Shown in pieces: positions 24,201-39,180 of a stretch of DNA of 64,000 bases. Both the position numbers and the translations under genes were made by a program. The DNA comes from Brugia malayi (taxonomy: Eukaryota > Nematoda > Chromadorea > Rhabditida > Onchocercidae): positions 16,116,721 to 16,180,720 of the forward strand of contig NW_025062479.1 in the NCBI RefSeq assembly GCF_000002995.4, in the 5' to 3' direction. How positions within the stretch are numbered: the stretch's first letter is position 1; each line of letters begins with the position of its first letter. The notes beneath the pieces are model-generated. The model made no database searches. It saw only the letters and a list, made by a program, of their open reading frames with translations, and had not been told where the DNA came from.

Positions 24201-27200
24201 TTCGCTTCAACAAGTGCCTGCTTAGAGGTATTTGCAATTTTCTCAGCTAATGCTTCAATTTCAATACTGCGATTTTCTTGCTGTTCAGCTAATTTTCTTG
24301 CTTCTTGCGCTATTTCCGATAACTGAAAAGGGCTACTTTCTTTTTTTCGTTAACAAAGACATTAGAAATTAACAAAAATAAGATAGAAAAGTAACGGTCA
24401 ACCACTCAGTTCAATTTCATCCTTCAGTGGTGGAATATGATCATCATTACACTTTTCCTAATAATTCTAAAAGTTTTTAAAATAATATAAAAACTCTGCA
24501 AAAATGCAATTTCGGAAAAAATCAACAATTCTTAAAGTAATATAAGAATTACTTGCTGGCTTTGTTCACCATATTTTCGAGATGCTTCCTGCGCCAATTC
24601 CCATTGCGTTTTTCCTTCAGTTTCCAAATAATACAACGCATTTTCTAAATCACTTCGTGCTCGATCTGTAAATTTTGATTTCAATATAAGCTAATTTATC
24701 TAAGATCAAGACTGTTGCTTAAGAAAAGAAAAGGTATCATCTTTCCTCTTCTGATTTAAATCTTAGCTTACTTAATTTTAGTCATGAAAAAATATACATA
24801 TCCAGGTAAAAACCCATTGACTTAAAGCTTAACACAACAGTGTAAATGCAGAAAAAGAATAAAAATCGAGAAATATTTTAAAATTAATGAAGTCAGTCCC
24901 CAATTTTCGAAAGAGATAAAATATTAGTCAAATTAATTAATTTGGCTAGTTGATGAAGAATAACCCTTGACTAGATTCCATTGCTTCAATGTTTCGTCTA
25001 TCGTAGTGGCCTTTTTATTTGCTTTATTGATAATATCATCAACCGAGCTTAGCAATTTCAATGCATTCTTCAAATCGCTCCTAAGCATATTTACTTGTTC
25101 GATAATCTGCGAATCCCCACCAGCTGAAAATATCCTATAGAATATGTCAAAAATTTAGAAAATTATATTCTTAGAAAACATCTCCTAGTGTACCACTGAC
25201 TACTTAATTAGCAGAATCTCATTAGGAGAAAATAACTTTGATTTGGCCTAACGGACAACTGCGCCATCGTCGAACTCTCTATAATGCATAAAATGTTCAA
25301 CATGTGTTATCAATTATTTGTCAGCAAATTAACTTACAATATAAGAATAAAATGAATATTTAGTTTCTAATTTACCCAATTTTTTGTTTACAACATTAGC
25401 CAAATCTTCTACTTCAGCACTGACGGCTTTGACATAATTATCGAATTCCACGTCGTCAACCTGCAAAAAGACATATTAACGCTCCATCATATTAAGAAGA
25501 AATTGTTTAGTACATTTTTGGAAAATTTTTCAGCACATTATTTTAAATTTATCTAATAATTATTTAAATCAAACTGAATTAAAACCTTTTCTATCGTAAT
25601 GCTTAACTTGGTATCCTACAAAATCCATTATTTAACAGAAAATAGTGCCAGTAATGAATGGATCAGTAGCAGAAAAATTATTTCATTGGTTTAAAATATA
25701 ATCGAAAAATTCAAAATTTTTATTGAGAAAAGGATTCTATCTAATAAATGAATCTCTTAATGTCTCTTTTACTAAAACAATTCTATAGTTTATCAATTGG
25801 CGATGAAAAAAAGAAAGAAAAGAGGTGAAGTTAATAAATTAAAACAACCGGTGCAGGATTCTCGACAATTTCTTTTAGAGTTTCTTCCAGCACACTGATA
25901 TCATTCCTGAATGCATGTACTCGACTTTGTGTCAATGTATAGCAATCATCACACGGTAAACAACCAGCTTGAAGATTATAACGATTTTCAATACAGTGAT
26001 CGCAACGTCGTCCTTCGATATGATCACGACATAAACACTGGCCTGAAATAAGCTATGTCTTTTTCTGAATAATATCATTTCACTCACAAATCTAAAACAG
26101 AACATACATTTAAAACCTTCTTTATGTGATAATAACATAGTAATAATTGTAGAAACTTTTGTCTTTTTGTAGAAACAATTAAACGGGAATTTTATTTGTA
26201 TCTTATGCTTTTATGATCATAAATAGTAGCAGCTTATGAAAGTTTTAAATTAAATGAAAACCATGAATTTAAATTAGAAAAAAAAAAAAAAACATGAATT
26301 TAAATTGGGAAAAAAGGATAAATTAGAAAAAAAAAAACTATGCTATAGAGTTGTTCCAAGCACAATTTCTAGTAATCGTTTCTTAAACCTCAAATAAGAT
26401 GGAGTAGAAAAAATACGATAAAAGTAGATCTGTATAATATTAACTACAGCATAAACTAACAATTAGTAACAAAAGTAATTATTCCGTATCAACTAATAAA
26501 ATTATGAATTAAGGTATGCACATTCCCAAAAATTAAAATCAACAATTAAGGAGATAATGAATGTTCTTAATGACTTCTTCTAACTTAATCATTTCTTAAC
26601 AGGGAAGTATGCTATCTATATTTAAACAAACCAGTGATAACATCGCATTGAGGTGATTCGGATCCAATAACTTCGCAGTCGCACGGTTGACAACCATCTA
26701 ACCCAAAACCGTAATGTTGTGGTTCACATTGATCACATCTGAAATTGAATTTTGTTTTTTGTCAACTGTCAACTTATGATAAAAATTAAATTTGATGAAG
26801 GAAAAATTTCTTCTTTTAGAAACTTAATAATTGGAATTTTAAAGCCTTCAATTCTCTTCTTAAATGAAATTTGGTTCTTTTTTAAAAAACATGCGAAAGT
26901 TTTTACATTTGTTATTAATTAATATTATATATGCATAAATTTTATTCCCAAAAAGTTTTCCTGAATTTTATCAGTGAAGCAGCATAGCAGCGAATGTTGT
27001 TGGCTCTAATGACATGTTTAACTTAGTTTATATAATACACATTTAAATTGAGAATTTAAGAAGGAACATGGAAAAAATGAAAAAATTCAAAATGTTATTA
27101 GCTATAATCTTGCTTATCTATTATATATTTTGTAAAAACGACAAAAACGAAAAAAAAAAATGGAAGTTAAAATTATGCACCAATCTTTGAACTTCATATT

Positions 27201-30200
27201 GCCCTTTTAACATTTTTTTCTTCTTTTTTTTGCTGCGAAATATTAGCAATGATTGTAGCTCACAATGATACCTAATATTAGCAAGAATGTCGAAAAAACA
27301 CTCTATCTACTTCTTTTCTTTCTATGTGTAAGCAATTGCTAGGCATTGGAGAGTTTTAAAAAGTACAACAAAAGTGAAATAAGATAGAAACGCCACAAAT
27401 AAATTTTCATTTCTACGAAACTTCTTTTTTTGCAAATAAGTAAGAAATGAAAGTATTGCAGAATGCAAAAAAGCATTACAATTACACAATATGAACTATG
27501 AAATCGGCATATCCGGTTTTTGCATTTTCCAGGATCGGGAAGTAAATTGCACTGAATGAAACGGATAGCAGTAAGATAAAATCTTTTAATACAGTGTTAC
27601 TCAAATCATTTGCAATTTGGTGTTTCGTCTTAACAGTTGTTAATTTAATGCTAATATGTAAGTTTATAAAATTTCTACAGACTTTTTTAAAAAAGAAACC
27701 ATTCAGCAAAAGATCGAAATATGTTCGAAATTTTACAATGATTAAAGTTCTTCACTTTTTACTCTCAAACTTTCCAGAAACTTATCAAGAAAAAAGGACA
27801 ATTCTTTGCAGATAAGAATTGCTAAATTTAATTAAAATTCTTAATGTTGAAAAGAATTTCCAAGAATAAATTTGACAAATAATTCTGTCAGCTATATTTC
27901 TACATTTTCTATTGAATGTTTAATGAAAAGTCAGTGTTATAAGTAAAATATCCTGCTTATTAATACGCGAGTATCATTCTTACAACTTTTGTCAACGAAC
28001 ATTCTGATTCGATGCACAAAATTTTATGGTCCAAAAAATGTTTATGATAACAAATATGTTACATCCTTAAATATTTTAATCAAATTTCTTCATACATTAG
28101 AAAAAAAAATGCCTCGCAACAGCTTTTTCTACTAAAAGTTAAATATAAATTTGAAATGAAAATATTCAGATATCCTTAATTTATAATGTATGCATGTGTG
28201 TGTATGTGTGTGATGGAGAGAAAGAACATAATAGAAATCAAAAAAAAAGACAATTTCAAAAAAGTGAAAGCAATGAAGTGAAAATTAATTTGGTGGATGA
28301 CAAAGATTCTAAAAAAAACAAACCTGCGGCCCATCACCCCAGCTTTACACAAGCATTGCCCGGTTAACACGTCACAGGTGCTGTTGACACTACCAAGTAC
28401 GTCACAATTACATTCTTGGCAGCCACTTCCGGATGTTAAATTGAAGTATCCAGGCTAAAAAAAGATCATTTAATAATTGATTTTAATTAAGATTAGATTA
28501 CTTCCCGATATTAAGCGACCAAAATTGTAATTATATTCAAGTGTATAAGTTTTAATATCAACAAGATGAATGTTTTATTGTGGTTAAATCAAAACAGTTT
28601 GTGAAGAGTAAATGATAATAAAAAATGTTAGGATGATAATATTCCTCCAAAAGAGATAGTTTTTTTTTTTTTTCTGAAGATAATTTTCTTGCTGGTGTGT
28701 GCCATTTCAATTTATTCATTCAGAAAAAAGGACTGAGAATGAAATTTTCTGAAATCTGAAAATGAGGAATTCTCGTCGCTTAGCATTCATGCAGTGTTAT
28801 AACATCTGTATAACTGAAATTGATGCATAAGCAGCAATGTGTAACATGCGATGACCATCGCCTAGTATTCGTCTATTGGACGTCCAGAAAATGACCAACT
28901 GACGTCATTACTCATTTGTAAACATTTGTATTTGGATATAAAGCGCAAAGTACACATTCTGGGTGTACATGTGCGTGTATGTGTATGTATGTAAACACCG
29001 TTGTCCGTGTCTACTATGCATATTTGTAGAAGCTAAGCGCTTCTGACATAGCAGTGTGTGTGTGTGCATGTGTACATTCGTCATTAATGCTTCTGCATGT
29101 GTGTAGAAGTGCTATTAGAAGGTTCTCTGTTTGAGGCGCTAAATGTTACTCAATCCATCTGTTCGTTGATTACAACTTTGATATCAAATGATTACCACAT
29201 ATGCCATGTGTTATGGATGTATATCGATTATGATACCAAAATTATATTAATCTAACCTAAAAGTTAATAATCCGCACATATTCATAAAATAAATTGAAAT
29301 TGCCCGTTGGATATTCTTAGAAGATATATGTGAAGCAAGCAGCCTTACAAAGACAAATAGCTTAAATTGTCCATCCAAGTTGGCAACTTGAACGAAATGC
29401 CTGAATGAATTAGATTGATCTATTCAGCTTAATTTAACCATTGCCCAAATCTTACACAAAACAAAAACTCATAGAATTATTTGCATGAATGTTATTTAAA
29501 AAGTTAATGTGAATGCTTTACAACTGATAATAGAAAATGAATTTTACCGCCCAAAAGCAATTTTATGTGAATAGGCAAAGAAGACATTCTGAAAGCATTT
29601 ACTACATATTATAGTGTGAACTATGAAGAAGACAAGTCGAAATATTCAGCTGTAGTAGTAATAGTAGTAATAGTGTAGTAATAGCACCGGGGAAGTGCGA
29701 ATAGCGCACGAAATTCAACGTTCTTTTATAAAACCACGGAAAGGGCGGTGCCACAATGGTAATACTCATCAAATACGGTGTCCAGTAGTATGTGTCTGTG
29801 TCTGTTGTGGGTATGCGGGTGTGTGTATGAGGGTGTCATGGGCAGGATCAGACCAATTGTCTCATTTTTTATAAGTGCTCTGTTGATTGCAGGAAGAAAA
29901 GTTGTAACACGAAGCAGGAACAACACCAATGGAATTTTTGCACTTTTAAAACATCATCCTACTAATTTCCCAAAGCAGAGGAGAAAAGTTGAAAAGAATC
30001 CCGGAAATTAACCAATCAAAAAATATATGTTATTTTCTAACTTCCGGGTTTTCTTTTCCTTTTCCTCTCTCTTATTATAGTTCTATTACAATCCATAAAT
30101 TCCATCATTATTCGTTTCTAATTTCTTTCATTTTTTTTTTTTTCTTTTTCTTCTTCAACTATACATATAATTCATGTGAATTGTAGTTTTAAATGAATTT

Positions 30201-33200
30201 ACTTTTAATTTAAATCTTTTAAAGATACTTACAAATTTCACTTCCTTCTTTTCTGTTTCTGTTCTTCAATTTCTACGAATTTTCAAAGACAAAGTGTGGA
30301 CAGATGAGGTTAAGAGGAGAAAGAGACAAGGAGAGAGAAAGAGAGAGAGAGAAATGGACAAGTAATGACTCATAAGACACTACTACACTACAAGTACAAT
30401 GTCATTTCTTTTTCGTAGGAGCCATTAGCTGTGAAATATGATGGTCTCTTCGTACTAGCTAGTGCCATTTTACGCTTACTAGCATACATAGTAGACAGAC
30501 GAAGAGAAGCCCAGACGGGTAGTCACACAGAATGCCGGTGTGTATCGATGAAAAAGGACGATTTGTTATGTGCTGTTTCGTGGGGGTAATGGTAGTGGCG
30601 GTAGTGGTGATGGTTGTTGGTAAGCTAATTTAAAAGTGGGAAAAGTCAGAAAATGGTAAATGGGAATAGACACCTGGCACTGATCACAGCGTGACCCGAT
30701 CACGTGCGGTTGACAGTTACATTGACCGTCACTTTGTCGGCATTCAAGCAGAACGTAATCTACGTTGGAACGTTTAGTACCAGGTGCAAAGCAGCTGCAA
30801 TAGGTTATATTATCATATCAAATGAATGCCATAATATCAACGGATGAGTAAGCCTTTTGATAAATGATATGAGAGATATGCAAAGTAAACGTACTTGCAC
30901 GCTTTGCAATCTCCTTTTGGCTCCAAAAGTGCATCACCCCAGTAGCCTGGCTTGCACTCCTCACAGTTGAAGCCAACTGTATCATAAATGCACTTTTTGC
31001 ATTCACCAGTCAATGAGTCACAATTTCCGATACTATTAGGATCGATGTTTCCGCTACACGAACATTCCACACATGATTTCCCCTCGCCCGGATTACCAAA
31101 GAAACCATCGGCACAAACATCACATCTGAAATATGACCCTTGTGATATACTTTCGAATCTCTATTGAACTCTTTATTCATTTATTAGGGAAGAACTTTCG
31201 CAAAGTGCATTAATTACAATTACCAAACTTGCATTTAATATTCTGAATAGTATGCATGCATGCATGCATTATACTTACTGGTCTTGTGATATTTCCGAGG
31301 GAAGAGCCATCACTCCATAAATGGAAAATTTAAACTGTTCAATTCTTAAGTACTATACTTGACCACTTTCTCATTCTTTATCTTAATATCTTGACAAATG
31401 ACAAGCAAAGAAGGAAAATTTGGAGAATAGTAGTTTGCTAGAGTAGGCGGAAGTAATTCTGAATTAGTTAAAGAAGTTAGATATGTTGAAATGAATTTCT
31501 TTCATTGCATGTCTTATTAACATAATAGATATTACAACTTATCAACTATCCTATTAAGTCCTGCTTTTAGTGTAAAAAAAAAAGCAAAATTCTTTTAATT
31601 TTCTCCCTCTCTCTCTCTTTTTCTCGACACAATGATAATTTAGAATTTTAAGAGAAGCCATAAAATTTTAAAGGAATCAAATTTCAGTTCTCATTTTAAA
31701 TGAATTTAAAGAATAAATTTGAGAGTTGTAATTGTGCTCTTTAAGAGAAAGTGGTTGGTACATGATGGTACAGCATTGGTCAAGCTTATAATGTTAATAA
31801 TTTGGTTTCAGGAAGCAATTCTTTCATACCCTTAATTTTCTGATTTCTTTTTTTTGGAATGCAATCACATGCTGTAATGAAACAATATAATCTTTCTTAC
31901 CTTCGGCCAGTATATCCGGTTGGACAATCAGTGCAAATAATATCGCCATCAGTATGCAAGACACAGGGACCATCTTCTGGACAAGGACATTTAGTACAAT
32001 CATCCGGCGTACCTTGCAGTGCATTTCCGTAATAACCACGACTGCAACGTTCGCATGTATCACCTGTGGTATTATGTTCACAGATACACTCACCTGAAAT
32101 ATTTCATACATTAACTTTTGTATTTTTCTTTTTGATCAAAGAATCTTCCAACATCCAATGAACATTCAATTTTAGGTCTTTTGTCACATCTTGAATTTTT
32201 TGATTACAGTTGGAATTTTTTTTAAAATAATTTTAAACCTAAAATTACAAATTAATTTAAACCAAAACCAAGTTTCCTTTGAATGAATGAAGAAAAGAAA
32301 GTTTTGAACTTGTTTGCACAAACCTGATTCTGGCGCACATGAAGTAGAATGTCCATGACATTCGCATTTAACACATCGGTCGAATAGACCACCATATTTT
32401 ATTTCGCGACGATATCCGGGAGCGCATGATTCACAGAACTGTCCAATGAAACCTTCTAAGCAGTTACACGATTCGATCCAATGCGCTTCACGTGGTTCAT
32501 CAGCAGAAGTAGCCAAACCAGCTGACCCCAAGTGAACATTACTCAGAAAACCAACATCTGAAAATATATAGGATTGGAAATAAAAATAAACTAGATACAT
32601 TTGAAAGAAACATTTTAGAAACAATCAGATATTTCTGAACAGAAAAAGCATCAAGTAATAATTTTTTTTCCGTAGAAAAAATTTTAAACTACCACCTTCA
32701 ATTGAATAAGTTCCACGAATTTTGAGAGCGCTAACGTTGGAAAGAATCCCAATAAAATCCAACTCATTCAATCGTGGACTCCACTGAAATACCGGATTTG
32801 CATGAATCCGGAAACGATATGTTTGCTCATTTACAGATGGAATTGGATTTTCTTGAGCAAAAATTGGTATGGTTAACTCCTGGCCTTCTTGACCAACAAT
32901 TAATATGTCCCTAGAAAATATGGGACATTTCAGATAAACCCATATGACAAAAAAAAAGCATTCTTATATTAGAAAAAAACACAATTTCAGAACTGAAATA
33001 TTAAACTCTATGAAATATTAAAAATTAGAAGTTAAGCGATGAAGGATAATTTCCGTTTTTTTAAATGTTTAAATAAAAAAAAACTTTTAGGCGACAGTGA
33101 AATTTACAAATTAAGGGAACAGGAATTAGGTAAGAGTGATCTTTACATCCTTTACTGAATGAAAAAAAAAAAAGCATATGCCTTGCGCTAGGATGTACTT

Positions 33201-36200
33201 GCGCTTTCTGCACACGCAACGTAAACCATAAGTCTTGATTATATGATGCTCGCTGATCTCCGGTAAATTGTATCGGTGCTACGAAATAAACTGGTGATCC
33301 ATCAATATCGGAAACAGCGATAGCTTTATCCATTTCAGCCCACTGAATATCTTCTGGTCCACGTAATGACGCAGCACTCCAAAATTCTTTCCCTAATATA
33401 CATAATTAATTAAGAGAAATGTATTATTTAAAGTGCTGAGTTAACATTTATGAATCGAATAGCTTTGATAATGTTATCATATATTTCCATCACTAATACA
33501 TAACAATAGAAGTAGAAGAGAAGATTGAAAATGATAACACTTAACGAACCACTATCAAAGTTACTGCTCACATTCATTCCATAATAGCCATCTGCGCTGG
33601 TGCAGATAGACGAGTGACCATAGCAGAAACATGGCGTACAACCGAACTGATTGTCCAACGACAAATCAAAATATCCAGGCTTGCATTTATTACACTGCTG
33701 TCCTTCTACATTTAATTTGCAGCTACAACTACCTGTTTCCGAATCACATACTGGTTCATTATTCAATGACCCTGTCTTATCGCATAAACAATTCCTAAAA
33801 TTACGACACTAAAGTTTCTTATCTTTAATGGGAAAAATATTGCATTTTTAAATTTTAATGTTAAGAAACGTTAAGAACTGATTGATTTAAAAATATCTTG
33901 CACTGATTACAAATGAACGCATACTTGCATCCACTAATCGAGAATCCATAATATCCACTCATGCAACGGTCACAGAAATGACCATCCACTCCAGGTTTGC
34001 ATGGACACTGACCATGGTCATCGCATTGCATGCTCAGTGATCCAATTTCGTTACATTGGCATGGAATACAGTAATGTTCACCAGGACGACGCCAATTAAA
34101 AGGTGCGCATTCTTCGCAGTGCGCTCCCTGAAATATAAATATCAAAAGCATACATAACACATCGATAAATATTATTTTCAAAATTTAATTTAAACTTATA
34201 TTTTTTTAGTTTTCTTAATTTTATTATAATCATAACGCGAATACAATTTTCACTAATATATTCCCTGATATAAACTGATTGCCACGCATTATTTTTTGAT
34301 GGATTTACTACATATTAAATAATATCAAATAATTAATTTGCGCTTGTTTCTCTTTATTAGATTAACTTTCAAAAATATATAGATATGATTACCAATGAAC
34401 ATTTCTTATATTGTATTATTAAGAAAGAATAGGATTAACAATGATTTCCGTTTCAGTTTCAATCTCCCGTTTCAGTTTTAAATTTAAAAAAAAAAAGAAG
34501 ATACTGACAGGAAGACGAAATTATGTGAAGTATTATACCTGCGTATTGCCAGCACAATCAATACAATGTCCACCACTACCAGTACGTTCGAATAATGCTT
34601 GATCAAAATAGCAACGATTTGATAAATGACTGCAGTTGCAAGCTAAAAATTATAAACATTAATTGAAAGATGTTACAAAATAAAGGTCAAAATATGCTCG
34701 AAGATATTGACATTGACATCGCAAGGAAAGATAACCAATAGCAATATCATTTGGGAAATATTTTGCTTCCCACGTTTATCAGCTTAAATTTTGTAATTAA
34801 AAAATTAAATAATAATGCTAGTAATAATTATTTAAACGATGAAAGTAACTAATTGTAGAAAAGTGCACATAGAGATATAAGAAATCATCACACTTCTAAT
34901 TAAATTAATTTGAAAAAATCTCCAAAACATTGCTATCATTTTTTCATTTAAATCAATTCCACTGTAATAGACAAGAAAGAGAAATCTTGACTGAGAATTT
35001 TTCCTTCTTATCATCATAACCCTCTATCTTATCACCATATTATCATTATTGCTATCATTAATCGATTAAAACCTCACTAATGCATTCATTTGCCTCTTTT
35101 GCAGTTCCAACCTGCCAAGGTCGATCGTTGTAAAAAGGTAAGCATTGGTCACAATCAGCGCCCATAGTATTGTGCTCACACCGACATACCAAACGATCTT
35201 CACCATCACCTGTTGACTTCACGCATTCACTCGCGTGTCCGTTACATTTACACCTGCAAATATTTTAGTATTATTTATCTTGAATGGAAATAGATGTATT
35301 GGAAGGACGAACTGCATGCGAACCGGAATAATGGTCCATTTCTTATGTTAATATAATTTTTTAAATTTTAAACTAAATTTGTATAATTTTATGACAGTTA
35401 ACTTTCAATATTTTTCTCTCACCCAAACAATCTAATTACCTTCCACCAACAGCGAAATCAGATATAGCATAGTAATATGATCGTAAGACTTTTGCATCCC
35501 GGAACACTTCATCGCCAAATGTATTCATCCGTGTCAACATGATCCGTATTTCAGATGCTGTCACCCATTCCTGCATTTTTTTCATAGGAAAGTCCATTCA
35601 TTAAGTGCAAGTAGTATGTGAAAAACGTTGAATTAAAAATGATTTCATCAAAAATTGTGAGCAAAACAAAATGTTAATGCCACGTTAATGGAGCTACATT
35701 GTTTAGAGCCTAGCTACAAAGTAATCACGGAAAAAGCATGTCCACATACACCTGAATAAACCGAATGACCACCTTGGATAATCAAGTGGTTTTGATGACA
35801 TTATCAAGTAACTATTATCAAATAACTACTATCAACTATATTATCCATTATCAAGCAAGTAATATAAGACGAAACCTGCAGTGTTTCACTCTCCTCGAAA
35901 TTTTGACTGCTAGGTCTACCTTCCAGTGTTGAAAATGCGATATTACCGCCAGTTAATGGAGAAATATCAGAGAATTCCCGTGTACACTGTGCTACAGCTT
36001 CATTACTCGGTAAAATCGGTGCTTTCTCGAGTATTCCATATGTTGAACGACATGATCCACTTCAAAAGAAAAGTATTTTCAACACATCTATTTGCTTAGA
36101 AAAAGTATTTGTTCACCCCAATGTCTTTTACCATCACAAATGAGAAATAATTTACTTATAAAATATAAAAGAGAAAAGGTTAAATTTGCTGACCTGTAAT

Positions 36201-37407
36201 ACTGCCATGGAATCCAGTCATCATCAGGGTGAGTTTTCTTAAAAATTGCAAAACTTTCTGGTCTTGGACTGACAAATTTCAATCTGACATAAGTGATATC
36301 GAATGTTTTTCCAAGGCGTAATGTTAAATTGATGCTATTTGGATATTGCATACCTTCGTTCATCGTTTCCGATTGCCACCAGGTTTCATTATTAGCATTG
36401 TTAAAATCAGTCAAATAAGCGGGAGGATGAGCATATGTCTAAATAAGTTATAGTTATCTGGTACAGTGCTTAAAACACATACCATAATTAATCGTTTCAA
36501 ATAATTAACTCAAAGACGATTTGAAATTAGAGAATATCGAACAGCCAAAATTGTTCCATTATAAAATAAGAAATATATATATATATATAAATTGATAGGG
36601 ACATTGATATGAAAATCAACTAGACAAGTTATCAGCAAAAATTGTTTCCAATATAAAAAAAAAATAATAATAAAAGCATTTCACCTCAACCCTGCTATCA
36701 CAGATATCACAAACTTTACGTACGCCACTGTGACCTGTTTGTACACAATAACTGAAAAATATTCTATTAAATTTTTTTTTAAAAAAAATGGCACGTATTA
36801 TATGAGGTAAAGGTTCAGAGAAAGAAGATAATAATGATAATCAAATATCACACAAAAAAACTGTTCATCTTTTATAATGTCAAAATTTATTCTCTTAATA
36901 ATTCAAGTTTAAATGATGCCGATTCATGTTTCTTTCTTTTTTAACAGTTGCAGAAGTTAGTGATTTTTTTTTTTTAGCTTTATAATTTGGGTATGAATAT
37001 GAATAATTGAATCGTGCAATTCGAATGTATAAATTAACCTTACAGGTCCATTAACACCACACGTATTAGTTACTTCAACCTGAAGATTGAATGCAGCGTT
37101 GATGAAATCTGGTACACATCGCTGTGGAATATTCATGTCATCGTAACATGGACTACTTCCTAAAATTAATTAATTTATCATTTCTAATTATACGATAAGT
37201 ATGTATCTAATCAATAAATGGTGCTTATCATCTCTTAATCATAAGTTTTTTTTTTTCTTTTTTTTGGGACCTGGAATATGATGATTCGGATCAATTGATG
37301 GATTCTGCTCCGCTGGTTGTGACAGTACTATTTCAATTATCCAAATTAGAATGTATATTAATTGTAGTACTCTTAAATTTGTCCTACATGGCTGGCGATG
37401 CAGTATT
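21256..37407 (-). CDS. lam-2: laminin gamma chain (start codon further upstream)
   Basis: Exons: 37407-37271, 37159-37039, 36751-36685, 36438-36194, 36059-35876, 35570-35440, 35253-35078, 34642-34539, 34127-33925, 33794-33550, 33392-33182, 32910-32693, 32557-32324, 32093-31901, 31125-30895, 30794-30674, 28454-28324, 26738-26632, 26042-25849, 25460-25376, 25123-24965, 24665-24553, 24322-24184, 23732-23548, 23372-23217, 23104-22990, 22783-22584, 22357-22199, 22105-22006, 21803-21706, 21423-21256. They join in phase to 1,642 codons; human gamma1 is 1,609 aa. Order: hydrophobic signal segment, laminin N-terminal domain ([27 protein letters not shown]), EGF-like modules, an L4 domain (from about 33.5 to 32.3 kb), more EGF-like modules including the nidogen-site motif NIDPNSI, then about 580 residues of coiled coil ending [15 protein letters not shown], with the Cys that bonds to the beta chain. 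It is a secreted basement-membrane trimer subunit. The gamma assignment rests on domain order and these motifs. The intron after exon 33392-33182 starts with GC. Confidence 0.95.
26739..28323. other. lam-2 large intron (1.6 kb)
   Basis: Non-coding intron between EGF-module exons. It is A+T-rich with a GT-rich patch near 28193-28212. I see no nested gene. Confidence 0.75.
28455..30673. other. lam-2 largest intron (2.2 kb)
   Basis: This is the longest intron between the assembled exons. It holds GT-rich patches (about 28965-28995, 29050-29105, 29788-29840) and AG-rich sequence near 30330-30350. Short open frames at 29726-30186 have no splice context. I see no nested gene. Confidence 0.75.
31029..31049 (-). 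other. nidogen-binding motif in the lam-2 LE module
   Basis: The codons read Asn-Ile-Asp-Pro-Asn-Ser-Ile, where vertebrate gamma1 has the nidogen-binding NIDPNAV. The key Asn, Asp and Asn are conserved and Ala is Ser. It lies in exon 31125-30895, at the matching position in the module order. Confidence 0.8.
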
Positions 37408-37546
37408 CTGCAAACAAAGTCGTTTAAATAATTAATTTTCAAATATTTTCAAATAAACAGAAGAAAAGAAAAGAACAGGAAACTTCGTAACCCAACTTGA
37501 TCTAATTGTATAAGCAAAAAAGACACATTTATTGTACGTATATCGC

Positions 37547-37547
<1 letters not shown>

Positions 37548-37582
<35 letters not shown>
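37548..37582. repeat. (AAT)n microsatellite
   Basis: About 35 bp of uninterrupted ATA units, just upstream of lam-2 exon 37407-37271. Confidence 0.95.
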
Positions 37583-37584
<2 letters not shown>

Positions 37585-38156
37585 TTATCAATTATGATTA
37601 AAATTTCACCTAATCATATGCCGTTGCATTGTTTAAAATCTTGCTGATTAAAGCAAGTGTGGCTGATAATTGAATTGATAAAATTTATCTTATCAATAAC
37701 AAGCAAATATTTCTAATGTTTTATGATGATGATGAAAAAAGCAAAATTTTGTAAAGTTCGTTATGAGATATATTATTGATGAATACTGCATAAGAATTTA
37801 ATTACAATTCATCGTATTGTTCCATTTCGAAAAACGCTGAAAAAAATTATTATTAATAGCTAAATTAAAATTAATATTAACAACTGACGGAAACATATGG
37901 ATGAATAAATTATCAATCATTGCTGTTGTAGTATAAGATGAAAAGTTGAGTTCAGATAAAAGCAAGTGGAATAGAAATTATTCCAAATTGATTAAGCATG
38001 CATTATTGTACATTGTATATAGATAGTATGAACAATTATTTTAGTGCAAACATTTAAAAAAAAATAAATGAGAATACCTCTAAATAATTCATTTTCAATA
38101 TGCTTAAAATGATAACAGCATCAATTGAAATTAATTTTACTCCAATATAAACAAAT

Positions 38157-38157
<1 letters not shown>

Positions 38158-38198
<41 letters not shown>
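38158..38198. repeat. T28-A13 homopolymer junction
   Basis: A run of 28 T directly followed by 13 A, a perfect self-complementary A/T palindrome on one side. Homopolymer lengths may be inaccurate in the assembly. Confidence 0.9.
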
Positions 38199-38199
<1 letters not shown>

Positions 38200-39180
38200 G
38201 GTGAATAATCTACAAAACAAACAAGAAAATGAAGGAAGGAATTGAAGTGTTTAAATGTGATTGAATAAATTGTTCGACAACAGTGTGACAACAATATACA
38301 CATCTGTCAAGCAAATGAGATAAAATTTAGAGCAAATGAAGTGAAGTGAAGTTAAATAATAGTATCGTGAAAATAGTGGAAGACCATATGTTTCTCCTTA
38401 TGGTATTCATATGATACTATATAAGCCAGATGTTTGAACTGATTTTAATTTTAGCTTAATTTTATTTAGACCAAAAAGTTTAGATAAAATTAAATTAGCA
38501 TTTATCCACCTAAACAACCTTGACTAAACAATTAATGATAATTAATTTGGTAAAAAGATGAAAGTAATGTCATTTTTAAGATTCCAATTAAATAAAACGA
38601 TGATAGCTTTTTTTGCATGTCAAAGCAGTAATTGGAAATGGAATTGGTGGAATTTCCAATATTTATATACAATGTATTGGAAAGATATTCGTCTCATAGG
38701 TAAGTTGTTTAGGTCCTGGTGGCATTTTTTGAAAATTCAATTTCTTGCACTCATATTTTAACTATCGCTGCAAATTGGTAATGAGAGAAATTAGTGTTTC
38801 TATTAGAGAGATAATTTGAGGAGTAACTGAAAAAAAAAGTTGAATTACTAAAAAAGGTATCAAAATTCAAAAGAAATGATTATATTGTCAAATTTGTTTA
38901 CTCAACTGCAAACGATAAATTCGATGGCAACACTGGCTATATATATTGCCAAGAAGTTTTTTCATCAAATAGCTCCTATCATTGAGAAAAATTTTTGAAG
39001 GTTGGAAGAGAACGCTGACCAAAGATTAAGTAACTCCTATTTCTTCTCCTTCTACATGTCGTTTTAAATATCGCTATCGTTATCATTAAGACGAGCGGTA
39101 ACGGTGGAAGCGGTAGCAAGAGAGGTAGTAGCCTAAGAAGCAGTACATTACCAATAATTGAAACCAAATGTAATGCTTAC

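Noticed and set aside
30818..31006. Second minus-strand frame over the lam-2 exon at 31.0 kb
   Set aside because: The overlapping Cys-rich frame carries the EGF-like module and the nidogen motif; this one is the shadow.
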